64,000 nucleotides of DNA from Nematostella vectensis (GCF_932526225.1 NC_064035.1:20697969-20761968); one strand, 5' to 3'; shown: positions 9,330 through 20,691, counted from the stretch's first letter. The notes: a model not told the origin generated them from the letters alone. Program-made: numbers and translations.

Positions 9330-9761
9330 GCTGAAGCCGATCGTGTTGCATGTGCCCAGCCGAAGGTGTGAACAAAACGTGGATATTATGTGACAAAGCG
9401 TCACTTCCTTCGAATCAGCAAAGTAAATTTATTTCCGGTTCCGGTAAAAGGCCCCATTTTCGTTCACTGATTCTGTATTCGCTTTTGGAAAAAATAGAAA
9501 AATTAGTTCGGATGTTCAAAATGCACCTATAAATTGTACAAAACACGGCACGAGAACAATGGAGATACCCGAAATTAGCCAGTGCTAGTACCTTAATTCA
9601 ATTGAATAGTGATAACTCTTGTTATATCATGTTATGTTATGTTGGTTAAACCTTTTGAAAGGGTATAAAGTACTTGTCTAATTCCAACAACCATTTGACA
9701 GTCACAGAGAGTCTGGTAAAATTATATAGATTGATCAGGTGCCCAATCTTCTCGCATCTTC
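9330..9761. other. No gene recognised; upstream region of the three-exon gene
   Basis: This holds the 5' flank of the minus-strand gene ending at 9329. No TATA box or other element could be assigned. It includes a short ATGTT tandem stretch near 9,620-9,645. Confidence 0.4.
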
Positions 9762-10001
9762 CTATCCTCTGGTGCTCATATTCCCTTTCCAGTGAGTCTT
9801 AAAGTTCCATTGAAAGCTCACTGATTCCACTCTCTCTTTCAAGTATGATGCTTTCCTCCTGCGTCTCTCGCCAAATCTTGAACTTTGATATTGAAGACTT
9901 GACTGTTCTTTAAATTCTTGAGTCAACTCAGAAACCATTAATCGAAGCATCTTGTTCAGCTCTTGAAGGATGAGTAGATCAGAGTTCTTTTCAATACCCA
10001 T
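9762..10001 (-). CDS. Unrecognised basic, helical reading frame (possible exon)
   Basis: 79 codons starting MGIEKNSDLLILQELNKMLR and containing LMVSELTQEFKEQSSLQYQS and FGERRRRKASYLKERVES. The heptad-like hydrophobic spacing and the R4K cluster suggest a coiled coil or nucleic-acid-binding segment. The frame remains open upstream without a stop until about 10,050, so it could be an internal exon. No family was recognised and no splice sites could be fixed. Low confidence that it is expressed. Confidence 0.25.
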   Translation of the reverse strand: MGIEKNSDLLILQELNKMLRLMVSELTQEFKEQSSLQYQSSRFGERRRRKASYLKERVESVSFQWNFKTHWKGNMSTRG

Positions 10002-11455
10002 TCCTTGTCTTTCTTTCCAATAAGTTTTTCCTTCTCTTTTTTGACTAGTCTGGTTACTATTTTTTTAAAGGGACTCTTTAGTATTTATCTTCCCCTCCCC
10101 CTCAGGCGACAAGTTTGTCTCTCTGCCTTTACATTCAAAATGGTGAGAAAAACAGAATTGGACTAGCTCCACCAAGATAATGATGGGGATTTTCACGTGG
10201 ATCGTATATCATATAGGTCCTTTTTCTCACCAAAAATTGATTAACCCTTTCAGCCCCAGGTTCTTTTGGCTCTGCACAACTCTTCTGCCCAAGTTAATTT
10301 GAACGATGCACACAAAGTAATAACAGGCCAAGCTGGAGAAATAAATTAATACTAGAAAACCAATTATCCATATATACATAAAAGTTCCTTCGGTATTTTA
10401 TGTTCCTTGAGTATAGGGTTGTATTTTGACCACATTTTCTATACTTAATAACAGTAACAAAACTAAACTAAAACTAAACTAAGTAGGCTAACAAGCAACT
10501 CACACGCCCATCTCGTCTATATTAAATATGTCCACTGAGGAACCGCTGGATAGGGATATTGTAAAAACCCATAAAAAAACAAAAAACCATATTTTCCTCA
10601 CCACTGCTCCTGTGTTTAAACCAAAGTCGTAGGGTCAAGTTCACGAATAAAAGTCCAGGGATTTCTAGTGACGGCCCTAGGATGGCTCCTAGCCTTGGCT
10701 TGTGGTTTGTTCCCTGTTTTTATGGCTGTTTTTTGCTGTGTTGTTTGGGGTGGTCGTAATAGCTTTTGTCTTCGCAAGGTGCTCGATGGGCGTTTTGTGG
10801 ACTTCGTTGGTGACCTGGTGCTCGTGCTTGGTGTAGTTTTCCTCTCTGTTGTGTGACTTTTCGTTATGGGTGGAGTGTTAGGAGCTTTGGGGCATTTATC
10901 GTCCCTAGCGCTAAATCCACGCTTTTGTAGTTTGGTGATACAGAGGCAGGAGAGGGTGTTTTTTGGAGAGGTCTATAGCCATCATCACTTCCAGTCCTAT
11001 CAGGGTTGGGCATTTTGTAATGTTGTTTGCTCGAAAGATCACTAATTTTTCCTTGTCTAAACAAAACTTCACAATCTTACCAACAGTGGTCAGCTTTCAA
11101 AAAGAACAGTCCACCAACTTGATGGTTTCTATATGTCGGCAATGACATATCTGGTCACAGCAGTCCGTGGCTTTAGAATTGGTTGCGATAGTTATAAAGA
11201 GAAGAAAGCGAAAGATGAATGTGACCGACAACATTTTGTTTGATTGCTTGTCTTCTCTAGGTGGGTGGTGTCTAGACTACAGACACATGGTAGTCACCCT
11301 GTCTCATTGGGATCGCTGTGATTTTTTTGGTCAAGTTGTTTTTTTATTAGTTTAGTTGATGCCAATCTAATATTTCCCCGTGTCCCGGGGACAAAAAAGC
11401 TCATTATCGATATAAATAAGAACTTTTACACTTCGATATCACTTTATTTACATAC
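10002..11455. other. No convincing gene
   Basis: Both strands show short open frames (for example minus 10864-11064 and plus 10668-10856) without recognisable domains. Repeated aactaaac phrases occur near 10,455-10,485. A decayed element is possible but not demonstrable. Confidence 0.4.
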
Positions 11456-11698
11456 CTATCTCACACATGGTAATTCATCTACAGTTTTGATATCAAGGGG
11501 AATTGTGGTGACCCCGGCCTCTAAGACTTTCCTTTTGGGGTAAAAAAAGGACAAAGCGCTGCGCTTTTGCTCATTATTGTACATTGTTGCTCGTGGCGGC
11601 GGAAGGGTCTGGGCGGGGTGAAGTGTAGCTCTCAGGCTAAGCACTTGACGTGCTTGGGCGTAGTGATGTGTTTCTAGGAATTTTTCTTGAACCCTCTC
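11456..11698 (-). CDS. Possible terminal exon of an unnamed gene
   Basis: On the minus strand a strong 3' splice site (TTATCTTGTTTAG) precedes an open exon of 81 codons: ERVQEKFLETHHYAQARQVL, SLRATLHPAQTLPPPRATMY, KRSALSFFYPKRKVLEAGVT, then VDELPCVR and a stop. The upstream frame at 11820-12062 has the right orientation to be its partner, but no good donor joins them in phase. The family is unknown. The exon looks coding because of its codon variety and clean acceptor. Confidence 0.4.
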   Translation of the reverse strand, partial: ERVQEKFLETHHYAQARQVLSLRATLHPAQTLPPPRATMYNNEQKRSALSFFYPKRKVLEAGVTTIPLDIKTVDELPCVR

Positions 11699-11819
11699 CT
11701 AAACAAGATAACAATAAATCTAATTATAACCAATGGAATAAGTATAACACAGTAGAATAACAGCACCTGTACCGTGCGTAGAAGCCTTGTGTTTTTTGGT
11801 TGAAACGTAGGCGGTTTTT

Positions 11820-12062
11820 TCAAAGTTTCAGAGTTTGTCTCTTAGGTTCGGCTTCGCGGTTCTGTTTCAAAGAGGGTTGTCTTGTGCTTCTTGGAACACA
11901 TGTAGGCGTCATATCGCCCCCTCTGAATAGACTATCAGCATCTTTTCTCTGTTTTCTTATGTGGAAAAGCACCTGGTTGTTGAAAAGACAAACCGAGGCA
12001 TAGTATTCCCTATCTCCAAGTCTATATAGACGTACTCCGTTCTCGTATACAACAGTAGCCAT
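11820..12062 (-). CDS. Small protein with a PC4-like segment (tentative)
   Basis: 80 codons starting MATVVYENGVRLYRLGDREY. The segment LGDREYYASVCLFNNQVLFH followed by IRK resembles the beta-sheet core of the PC4/p15 single-strand DNA-binding domain ('..YVSV..F.G...I.IRKY...'), and GGDMTPT sits where PC4 has its Pro-Thr loop. The usual C-terminal helix is not visible; after it the sequence becomes basic (KQNREAEPKRQTLKL) and stops. It may be the first exon of a gene continuing at 11456-11698. PC4-like assignment is by eye only. Confidence 0.35.
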   Translation of the reverse strand: MATVVYENGVRLYRLGDREYYASVCLFNNQVLFHIRKQRKDADSLFRGGDMTPTCVPRSTRQPSLKQNREAEPKRQTLKL

Positions 12063-13446
12063 CTAAGTAGAGTTTCTCTTGAGCTTGGAAGGTTAGCGAA
12101 ATGAGTTGGTTAATGGCTTAGCGTTCCCTCTACTAGTATTTATAACGAATGCATTAATTACCCGTTAGGAACAATTACCACCAGTTGGCACGTGCCACAT
12201 TAATTAACTTGCGGGCGATTAACTGAAGAGAAAAACATGACTACACGTTATCACAAATACTCCTCGCCTTAACACTAAAAACTACTTCTAATTTTCACCT
12301 CGACTGCCGTTTCTTTTCCTAAAACAACACGAATAGCGCCCTTCTTTTACACCGTAAAGCACTTACGCTCATCGACAATAACACCGCCACATCTCTCCAT
12401 TCTATTCATTCTCTTCCATTCCCACCGCCACATACTCTGTCCCATACACTGGAACGTTCACAGGCACTTCGCCGCAGAACATGACCACCGCCACCATCCA
12501 AACAAAGCTTGAAAACAAAACCGGGTTGTGTATCAACAACAACCGATGATTGCAAGGGAATAGACACCGTAGAAAGCATTTTAATTTTATATGGTCTTGT
12601 TATAAAGTCCAAAAAAAGGCCTGTGTCGGTAACGCTTCCATTTATAGAAAACAAACTGCGGTGAATAAATTGCTTGGTTGATCGCTGATTATATAAAAGG
12701 CTTGAAAAAGCTTGAGGAAAAACATCTCTGGTCGTGTATCGAATAACAGCCGATGATTGCAAGGGAATAGACGGTTTTTGTTGTTGTGCACACCATCCCC
12801 GACTGTGACGCTCTGTTTCCCACTGTTTCGCCTTATCTACTTTTCTAAAAGGACTTTTTAATACTTATAAATACAACAACGCTAATTCAATATTCTAAGC
12901 ATAGTATTACATCTCTTACGACCTTTTATCTTGGCTTCCACGGTTTCCAAGGGCGGACCGGGAAAGCCTTTGCAAGCCTCAAGGTTGATCCACGATCCAC
13001 CATGATCCACCAGGCGCAGAACCCCCATTTTCTATACTACTGGTATGGGTTTTGCAATCGCGGATTAAAAGAGAAATGGATTGGTTGATAAAGGAATGAC
13101 AATCCTCTTTTGTGTGTATCCTATGGATTGATATAACTACGCCATCTTCTTCATACATCATTTTTAACTTCAGTATGGCTTTTAGAGTCACGATTAGCAT
13201 AAAGTTTAAAGGATGTGTGCTTGTGTTTAAAGGATGATGCTTGTGTTTTTATCAATAGACCGGCAAGAGCTCGATTTAAATCTGGTCCATTAGTACATTG
13301 CAGTATTGTATGTAAACAACCCTGTTTTCCAACCAAGACCATCCAAATCTTCTGCACTTTTACCCGCATTCCAACATCAAACATTAAATCGAGTGGTGCT
13401 CTTTGGAAAGCATTGTTAATCTAAATAGTGCAGGCATCTCTGACAA
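12063..13446. other. No convincing gene
   Basis: It contains a 22-bp direct repeat (CCGATGATTGCAAGGGAATAG plus A, near 12,542 and 12,752). Open frames at 12406-12762 and 12979-13384 (both minus) have no recognised domains. The latter adjoin the LINE relic and may be its decayed 3' end. Confidence 0.4.
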
Positions 13447-14900
13447 CTATGCACCAATGAAAGCTTGCATGCAATTGTTACTTTCTAGAGAAAGATGATT
13501 TTTTCTTTCAATGTAGACCATCTTAAGTCTGGGAGTTGCTGTAAACAATGAGCATTGCCTTTGTTTTTTAATGTTTAGTGCCATTGAATTGACCCTGGTC
13601 CAATTTAATACATCGCTAGCAATTCTATTTATTCTTAGTTCAACTTCGCAGATGTTAACGCCAGTCGCAATAAAGGTGGTGTTGTCGGCGAACATGGCAA
13701 GACTTACATCTAGCGAAAAGAAAGAAAAAGGGGAGGTCATTAATAAATAAAAGGAATAATAGCGGACTAAGGACCTTAACCATTCCAGTGAATTCTCAGA
13801 GCATCACTATAAACCCAACTTAAAAAGTAAAATGCTGTGGTCAACTAGATCGAACGCTTTTTTAAGGTCGATAAGTAGCATTCCACAGAGGAAATGGGGC
13901 AGAAGTTAGAACGTTCAAGAAGGTAGCCCTCCTTGAAAAGAGGAGGAACCTTTGCACATTTCCAAATATCAGGAAATACACTGGATGAGATAGATGCGTT
14001 AAAGATCTTAGTTAACGGCTGTTGTATCTCTGGTGCAGCAGTCTTTAAAAAGAAACCCCCAATCTCATCAAGTCCAGCAGCCTCGGTGGCAAGATGAGAT
14101 AGGCTGGAAAGAACGTTCTCTTCTGTCATGGGTGGTATTGAGAAAGAAGTACCAGATGGAATTTTGGACTTCACAAAATCAACACAGGGGGGGGGGGGGG
14201 GTGCAATCGGGACAGTCAAGTACAGGATCTACCTGTTACAAATTATTTTCCACAAGATTTTAGGTTTATCAAGATTTTTTATTGCTTTATAGTACGACTT
14301 TTTACTTTTCTTTATGAGATGTACAACAGAATTGAGCGCGTGTCATTAAGCATCCAATGCGGCTGGCGATTGCGTTTGTATTGCATAACAATGCAAGCGA
14401 TAACACTATTTTATGGCGCTATTTATTTCACTCATAAACCAGCCAGGCCTTACGCTTGCCCCGATGTTCCTTTAGCGGCGCATGTTGGTTAAGTACGCTT
14501 TTGACAATTGAGAACAATTGTTCAAGTGCAAGGTTTGCTTCATTGAACATGACTAACGTACTTCAGGGTGCTAAAGATAAGTCATGCAAAAAGGCATCAA
14601 CACAAAAATGTTTCCGCGAGCGTAAGCAAGATGTTATATGACCAGGCGGTCTAGACTGACTCTAAATTTTCATGCAACATAAACGGGAAGGTGATCACTC
14701 AAACAATGAGGAGCAGTTCCAGATTCAATAACAAAATCAGAGCTGGAAACAAAAATATGATCAAGCAAGGATTTAGAGATAGGTCTGATCGGGAAATACT
14801 GTCTAATCGAGAAATACTGCTTATTGACAGCAGGCTGGTTTTTCGAGCAAATTAAATGAAAGTTAGATCCCCCAGAATTCAGACTGGTGTCCAATTAGAG
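13447..14900 (-). pseudogene. Decayed CR1/Jockey-like LINE (endonuclease and RT pieces)
   Basis: Minus-strand fragments in element order. 14,670-14,894 holds the end of the endonuclease, SKSLLDHIFVSSSDFVIESG then SDHLPVYVA (catalytic SDH). 13,845-14,219 holds RT1, MTEENVLSSLSHLATEAAGL then DEIGGFFLKTAAPEI and WKCAKVPPLFKEG. 13,447-13,740 holds motif C, SLAMFADNTTFIATG, and the following VLNWTRVNSMALNIKK. Motif C again has Asn in place of the second Asp. Motif B and large parts between are missing, and frames shift between pieces. A poly-G tract (about 14,189-14,202) interrupts it. No function remains. Confidence 0.75.
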
Positions 14901-14940
14901 GGTTAGCATGAGTAGTTAAAGTTTCAAGAAGAGCCACATT

Positions 14941-15256
14941 TTAAATCATTTCCGGAGGTTGATAAACAAAACAAAGAAAGCATGAACAAGGCCCGCGACG
15001 GTTTTCACTTTCTCTGTTACCTAATGCATCTTTAGCCCTTGAACATGCTTTCCGCTCAGCCTGTGCGCAGTTTAAATGTTCTTGCTGCATTCTCATGCAC
15101 TCTGATTTTTCTTCCTCCGTGAAACCTTCTGCCATCTCTAATTTTATTGGCTCTTCCTCTCTTATCGCCAACAACTTCACTGGCGGCGCATGCCTGAATT
15201 AAACATGACTTGTTCCTTCGAGAACTGCTGCGAACACGATCCACCATTGTGGCCAT
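14941..15256 (-). CDS. Unnamed acidic/coiled reading frame, two frames overlapping
   Basis: One frame (14941-15180) has coding-like character: REEEPIKLEMAEGFTEEEKS, ECMRMQQEHLNCAQAERKAC, SRAKDALGNRESEN. The other (15056-15256) supplies a plausible start, MATMVDRVRSSSRRNKSCLI QACAASE. The two would join at about 15,160 by a single frameshift. The predicted helix with charged heptads resembles recurrent uncharacterised element proteins of invertebrates, but no named family can be given. It lies beside the LINE relic on the same strand. Confidence 0.3.
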
Positions 15257-15840
15257 CTTGCAAAAATAAACAGAATTTTTTCAGAATTATTGTGGCTTTG
15301 TTGTTCTATTTCATCCATGGTTCGTTTGAAATTAGCCTAAATAATAATCACAGCTTTTATAGATGAGCTGTTATTCTGTTGTCATGGCGACATGCGCTGT
15401 CTAACTCAGTCTGTTTTTGATAATACTACAAGCGTGACAATAACAATGATCATAAAACTACTATGAACACGAATAAAGAGACAATCCTAATGGCAAAAGA
15501 GAGCTAAGATGATTTAACACGTTGTTTTGAATAATGAAAAGTAATCAAGCAATAATAACAGATGTCGTCTCAGTTTCCCTACGCCTCAAAGTAATAGAGA
15601 CGAACTTTACGGATCGTGACAAATAGACTTTCCTTACGGCAAACGAAAGCTGAGATATAGAGGACTGTTTTAAAATAGGTCTGTTATAAAATTATTCTTG
15701 TGTCTTATCATTGATAATTTGGCTATGAAAAATCATGCACAACCTAATAAAATATTGTATTGTCATGAGAACCTATTGGTTATTTAGATCAAAAATAATA
15801 AAATATAACAGGTTACAATATTTTTGAAATATATATTATA
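15257..15840. other. No gene recognised
   Basis: AT-rich, stops in all frames, no repeats beyond short A/T runs. Confidence 0.5.
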
Positions 15841-16025
15841 CACCTATTTCAAACAAGGTATTGCATTGGAGGATCAATGTGTGGTAACACTGATTGGTTC
15901 ATTCAAAAGACACACAAAAGGAAACATGGGTAGGCTTTGATCTATGCTTATTTGTTGGCTCATTTGATATCTTTGAAGCACTGCAGTTTGTGACATTGGT
16001 ATTGCAACCTCATTTGAAATAGGTG
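15841..16025. mobile_element. MITE-like inverted-repeat element
   Basis: CACCTATTTCAAA (15841-15853) and its exact complement TTTGAAATAGGTG (16013-16025) bound a 185-bp interval, and both are flanked outside by TA. Inner sequence also pairs loosely (caaggtattgca against attgcaacctc). A third terminus in the same orientation as the right end lies at 16428-16440, preceded by ATGCAACCTTA, implying another copy or a nested family. No coding capacity. Confidence 0.6.
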
Positions 16026-16147
16026 TATTATATAAAATAATAAATGTCAAAACATGTATTAATAAAGAGACAACAGTTTGTCTACCACGTAACAATTAAT
16101 TTTCATATTTAGAGGAGGCACCAAAAGCACTCCCCTAAATATGGAAA

Positions 16148-17393
16148 TCAATATATGTGGAAGACAAACTGCTTGGCCCCACCACTGCCACCGCCTGCAG
16201 CTGCATTGCCTCTTTTCTTCTTGTTGTTGTTCTTCTCTATAAAAAAGGATGAAAGATTAGTATCAAATTATATATTTTCCAAACGTTCACCTAAAATACA
16301 CCAATAAACACCATCTAGAATTAATTAATCAATGGGTCATGTAAATATGGTTTTTTTTATTTTATGCTGTAATTGACACACAACAACCTTGCATGTTACC
16401 AGACAAGGACTCTCTGATGCAACCTTACTTGAAATAGGTGTATAGTTCTAGGCTGAAATGACCATCACTATTACAAGTAACTTATCAGTCTGTTTCATAT
16501 CCTCAGTGAGCACTGCTAAAGCGTATTGCAATGACATTTGTTGGAATATTTTATGAAATACTCTAAAATTAAGATAAAGAAATCAACTAAACCAGAGATT
16601 CTTCAATACTTACTTTTAGGTCGTGTGGGGCATTGTTTTTTTTTGTGCCCCTGCCCCCGACACCTATAACAGCGCACATTATTATCTGATGAAATAAATA
16701 TGTTAAACACTTGTTAAATTGTCATTACATTTTCACACTTCAAGTTCTTTCTACATATACTTACTTGTCCCGTCAGTGGGACATTTTTCAGCCTTATGGC
16801 CGTGACCTTTACACTTTTCACATGCTGTAAATCAAAAAGCGACATATAAGCTTAAAGTTAAGTTAAGCTTAAATAAAAAAAACAACATTTAATTCAAGAT
16901 ATGAATGTCTGCGCCAAAGAAGTCTTATTAAAGACGAAAATTTGGCAGAGTCGAATTCCAGTTTTGGTCTATTGTATTCAGTATTTTTTGTACTTACTTT
17001 TTCTTTTCCCTTTCTGCTGATTATTTTCTGTCAAGCATTAAGTATAATAATAGTTTTGAGTTCGCTGCACTAATCAACACACCATTATTATGATATGACT
17101 CATTGGCTAATATTCAAGTACAAGCTTAAGTAAGCTTAACTTAAATAACTAAGAAACTTGTAAAGTAAAACCTGTCGTGTATCTAGTATTTGGGTATTGT
17201 ACCGTATTGTACCTACACACTCCGAATTTTTATCGCTTGACAGTCCTCTGTTTGAATCTTTTTTTAGTAATTACCAACATTTTCTCTTCAAATATACTAA
17301 GGTTTGTTCCTAAAAGGAGCGCAAGTGATTGATACCTTCTCGTTTGCCGCCGCTCGATGGGGGTGGTCCGGCGGGCTGTGCGTTTTGCGACAT
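16148..17393 (-). CDS. Double zinc-knuckle (CCHC) protein, five coding exons
   Basis: Coding exons (minus): 17336-17393, 16998-17027, 16765-16824, 16614-16685, 16148-16236; 309 nt, 102 residues. Three of the four donors are GTAAGT (the first is a weaker GTATCA) and every acceptor ends in AG after a T-rich stretch. All internal phases are 1 and agree. The ATG lies one base after an acceptor (TTATCCACAG). Order: MSQNAQPAGPPPSSGGKRE, basic linker NNQQKGKRK, first knuckle CEKCKGHGHKAEKC, second knuckle CYRCRGQGHKKKQC, then KKNNNKKKRGNAAAGGGSGG and AKQFVFHIY. Both knuckles fit C-x2-C-x4-H-x4-C. It probably binds single-stranded RNA or DNA. Not recognised as a named gene; CNBP-type proteins have more knuckles. 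A foldback-repeat copy sits in the intron beside the 30-nt exon. Confidence 0.82.
16428..16440. repeat. Extra terminus of the MITE-like family
   Basis: CTTGAAATAGGTG followed by TATAG matches the right end at 16013-16025 with one difference. It lies in the 3' flank or last intron of the zinc-knuckle gene. Confidence 0.5.
16914..16985 (+). repeat. Solo arm of the 7.3-kb palindromic repeat
   Basis: It matches 7411-7470 closely: AAGAAGTCTTATTAAAGACG and AAAATTTGGCAGAGTCG are shared, then small differences appear (gaattcc for gatttcc). The CTG at the start of the arm is CCA here. It lies in intron 2 of the zinc-knuckle gene. Confidence 0.75.
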
Positions 17394-17506
17394 TCTGTGG
17401 ATAATGTAAAATTAAAGTAAAGGAACAAAAAAGGTATTTCTTGCCTTTTAAGCGAGCTAGAAAAACTGAGGTAAATAGGAGTTCAGGTTAAGTGTTGTGT
17501 ACTTAC

Positions 17507-17600
17507 GTTTTGGTGTAACACAACTGCAGGGGCAATATTTAATTTTTTGTTTTTGTTTTCGCGCGCGCCGCCCCTCTTGATTTTCCCGCTTAAACCACAG
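17507..17600 (-). other. 5' untranslated exon candidate of the zinc-knuckle gene
   Basis: A strong donor (AAAAC followed by GTAAGTAC, boundary at 17507) lies 114 bp upstream of the start codon. It pairs naturally with the acceptor one base before the ATG. The exon contains a GC-rich stretch (cgcgcgcgcc near 17,560-17,570), typical of a promoter-proximal region. Its 5' end is not determinable. Confidence 0.5.
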
Positions 17601-20600
17601 GTATCCCTTGGAGTACTGACATTGATCGCTTGGTTTTCCTGTGTGTTTTGGGAAGGCCAGGTTACGATAGTTTTAGTATCGGTCTAAAGAATCCCAGCTT
17701 TATTTTACCAAGGTAAAAGCGATCTTTCTTTATATTGCTGAATATGTATACACAGTAATTGTTGTTTGCTTTTTGTTTAACTCCCTGTTGGGTGAGGGAC
17801 TCTCGCTAAAAAGTCATCTATGCTCCTTTAGGATTTACAATTCGCTCAACCACAGGCGGCCCAAATTCATTACACGCAATCTATCTACTGTTTTGATGGG
17901 GATATGCAGTAGTCTTGCACTGCCTAAAAGCGGAGCCTGCGTGGACGAGCATATTCATACTTGTGTCATAATTGTGTATGTGAAGGTCTTAAACTAGCTT
18001 TTAAGTTGTTTGATTTTTTTAAAGTAAATATTGACGAAATGTAGTGTTGAGGTGGTATAATGATAAAGGCTCTCTGAAATAGTGGACTAATGTTTGCCAT
18101 GGCTATTCTTGTGATGAATGAATAATGAAATGAGCAGAAGGACCCCAATACATACTAGTAAAGGAGAAAAATATCGACTAACTGTTATTTTATTGCATCT
18201 CTTTAATCAATCTCGTTTTGAATAATTCTATTAGCTTAGAGATAATTGTTTCCCCATTTTTATATAAAAAAGGAATACATCATACTGATACATTGCCCGG
18301 TACGAAAAAAAAAAACAGAGATAAAACCCTTTCTGGGAAAAATACACTGAAAACGTACTCCTCGACCGAATGCAATGCATTCATAGGCTCCGAGGGTTAG
18401 AGCCCTTAACTCATAATTACGGTTAAAGCAAGAAAAGTTATCCAATGAGAGTTGCTGAAATGACAAGTCTTTGAGCTTTTTGAAGAAATATTGCCAGCCA
18501 GAGCATCAGCCACCAAATTTATTTATACCAGCGAAGCATCTTGGAGAACTGAGGGGGGAAACATGTGCATAATTGAGTCATATGAATAAGACCAGTGACA
18601 CCTGGAAACATTAAGTCATCTTTTATAGTAATAACGTTTGGAGCATTCAAAGTGAATAGAGTTCACCAAGACTGTCATATAAAGCTTATTTTCTTTCATA
18701 ATTCACAGTCACTGGCCAATGTCCATGTCTTGCACTTAACTGCTTACCAGATGTTACTGAGTAAGCTAGCAGAAAAGCTAGTCTTGCGAAAAAATGTGTT
18801 GTGTTGAGGTTGTCAGAAATACAACCCTTTCTTTGGGACATTATATGTTCTTTCTATCTCTTTTAACTAATGGTATTAGGGTTACAGTATTGCAGCCAAG
18901 ATAGCTTAAAAATTGTTTCAAGTTGGAGGAAGGGTAAATATAATTCTTATTATCTGCCAAGGGACTCCAGTAATTTTTGTTTGTCAATAGTCACAAAATA
19001 CTGTAAGATGTACCCAAGATGTATTATTGCAACAAAAGTAAAAACCTTTAGCAATTTGTTCAGTGGCTATATATTTGCTAGTTGAAGTTTATTGAGGTCA
19101 CACAAAATCTCTAAGGATAACTTACAGCATTGTTAGTGATGAAAAGCATAGTGTTTGATATTAAGATGCAAACCATAATCAGAGTTACTTTACCTCTTCC
19201 TTATTGTTATACTGTAGCAGTAGGCTAGATGGCACATAATGCTCCAAAATGTCTTTTTGTGTACGTAGCACATAATTTCTCATAGAAAAGAAATAGAATA
19301 TGTTACACATCCAGTGATATTAGGGTTTCAGTATTATATAACAAACGCTTACCAAATGTTCAATCAAACACTTAACGTTTCATTTGTGTATATACAGCTA
19401 ATACTGTACATCACCAATATCCCATGCACACAATAGTACCTGTGCATTGTGTGAAAAGGTTATACATTCACATTACCATAAAGAACAATGCTAAAGACCA
19501 TCTGCCATCACCTGTTAGTGTGTTTTGCTCGGGCACTCTATATAAAAGGAGATGTTTGAATATTTCTTTCAGCTTGCTTGTTGCTTGCCAGTTTCTATAA
19601 CTTTGCTGTACTTGCAGCTGCTGCTTTGGATTGGTTATGTGCAATGATTCTTCATGTGGTACACTTTTCATGCTCTATAATAACTCGTGATTATTTACAA
19701 TTGATTGGGGATGTATCAATTCTAGCAAATGTTGAAGAAGAAAAAGAGGAAAAGTTTCATGTACAAAGTACATACTTGCCTGGATCCCAATTGCTGGTCA
19801 CAGTGTATTGACCACAACGTTGAGTCGACACTGCATCAACAACCAGCCTTGCCTTTTACAGGCAACAGACCAATCCACAGTAGGAGCAGTTTAGAATAAA
19901 GAAAGCTTAATTGTTATTTATTATAATTTGATGGATTATTCATAAAAAAGAAATTGAATTATACTAGTATATTTCATGTTTTATGGGCACAATAAATACC
20001 CTGTTGATGGTAGCGTTGCATCTCTTTGCTTAGTAAAGCACTTGTAGTTATGTCTAATGAAAACAATTCAAGAGAAAAGAGGAAAATGGATTGGTCTCTT
20101 ATCCCACCTTTCGCTGGCCAGCAGTGGTTATCACTGCTGATCAACATGCCAGCTCGCTAGCTGCAGTACTAAATGGCCTATAGACCATGCCACTGCCAAG
20201 TAATACAGCGATTACTATTCAAACGCTAGCTTTGCCCAACTTGGACGACAAAGGTGGTGTACAACAGGGCCATTAGCTACGATGAGCCAACACTGTGCAA
20301 GTAACTGTATCAACGATTACTATCGGCTCATTAACCAGCCAGCCAGTACTCCCTTTCCAGGAACACTGAGACCCAGCAATAATTAACCACTGTCAGCCTT
20401 GCCAGCCTTGAGCAGTAATCCAGTCACCATTGCACCAGCCCTTGCCCAGAATGTCATGAGGTGACTATTCAGAGCAACGTTTCCCATTTTGCTAGCATCA
20501 GTGTATACCTGACCCCCATGCCGGGTCATCACTGGGCAGCAATCCTGACGGACGTGTTTGCCACAACATTGCTATCTGCCTAACTAGCCAGCTGGTTTAG
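17601..20600. other. No gene recognised
   Basis: 17.6-20.0 kb is AT-rich with stops in all frames. 20.0-20.6 kb is markedly richer in GC with many CCAGC/CTAGC phrases and no open frame. On the minus strand it follows the end of Helitron copy A and could be its 3' non-coding part. A CTRR end with a hairpin could not be placed. Confidence 0.4.
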
Positions 20601-20601
20601 T

Positions 20602-20691
20602 GCTCCAGGCTTTTAGGCCTGACCAACATAAGCACTGTAACAAATCGCTCCAGGCTTTTAGGCCTGACCAACATGAGCACTGTTACTCCAG
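20602..20691. repeat. 45-bp direct tandem repeat
   Basis: Two adjacent 45-bp units, 20602-20646 and 20647-20691, both starting GCTCCAGGCTTTTAGGCCTG. Each contains the small palindrome AGGCTTTTAGGCCT. It lies about 180 bp downstream of the Helitron A stop codon in element orientation, so it may be a subterminal element repeat. Confidence 0.7.

Noticed and set aside
10668-10856. Plus-strand open frame with hydrophobic and Cys-rich sequence
   Set aside because: No conserved motif, no splice context; its composition is that of G/T-rich non-coding DNA.
12406-12762. 118-codon minus frame
   Set aside because: No domain; it contains a short direct repeat and an Arg/Gly-rich end typical of non-coding frames.
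14189-14202. Poly-G run within the LINE relic, considered as a polypurine tract
   Set aside because: No LTR adjoins it and the surrounding sequence is non-LTR RT; a simple homopolymer, possibly length-variable.
19468-19811. Overlapping plus and minus frames, the minus one with LTGDGR resembling a motif of some transposase families
   Set aside because: Only six residues resemble the motif and neighbouring sequence does not extend the similarity.
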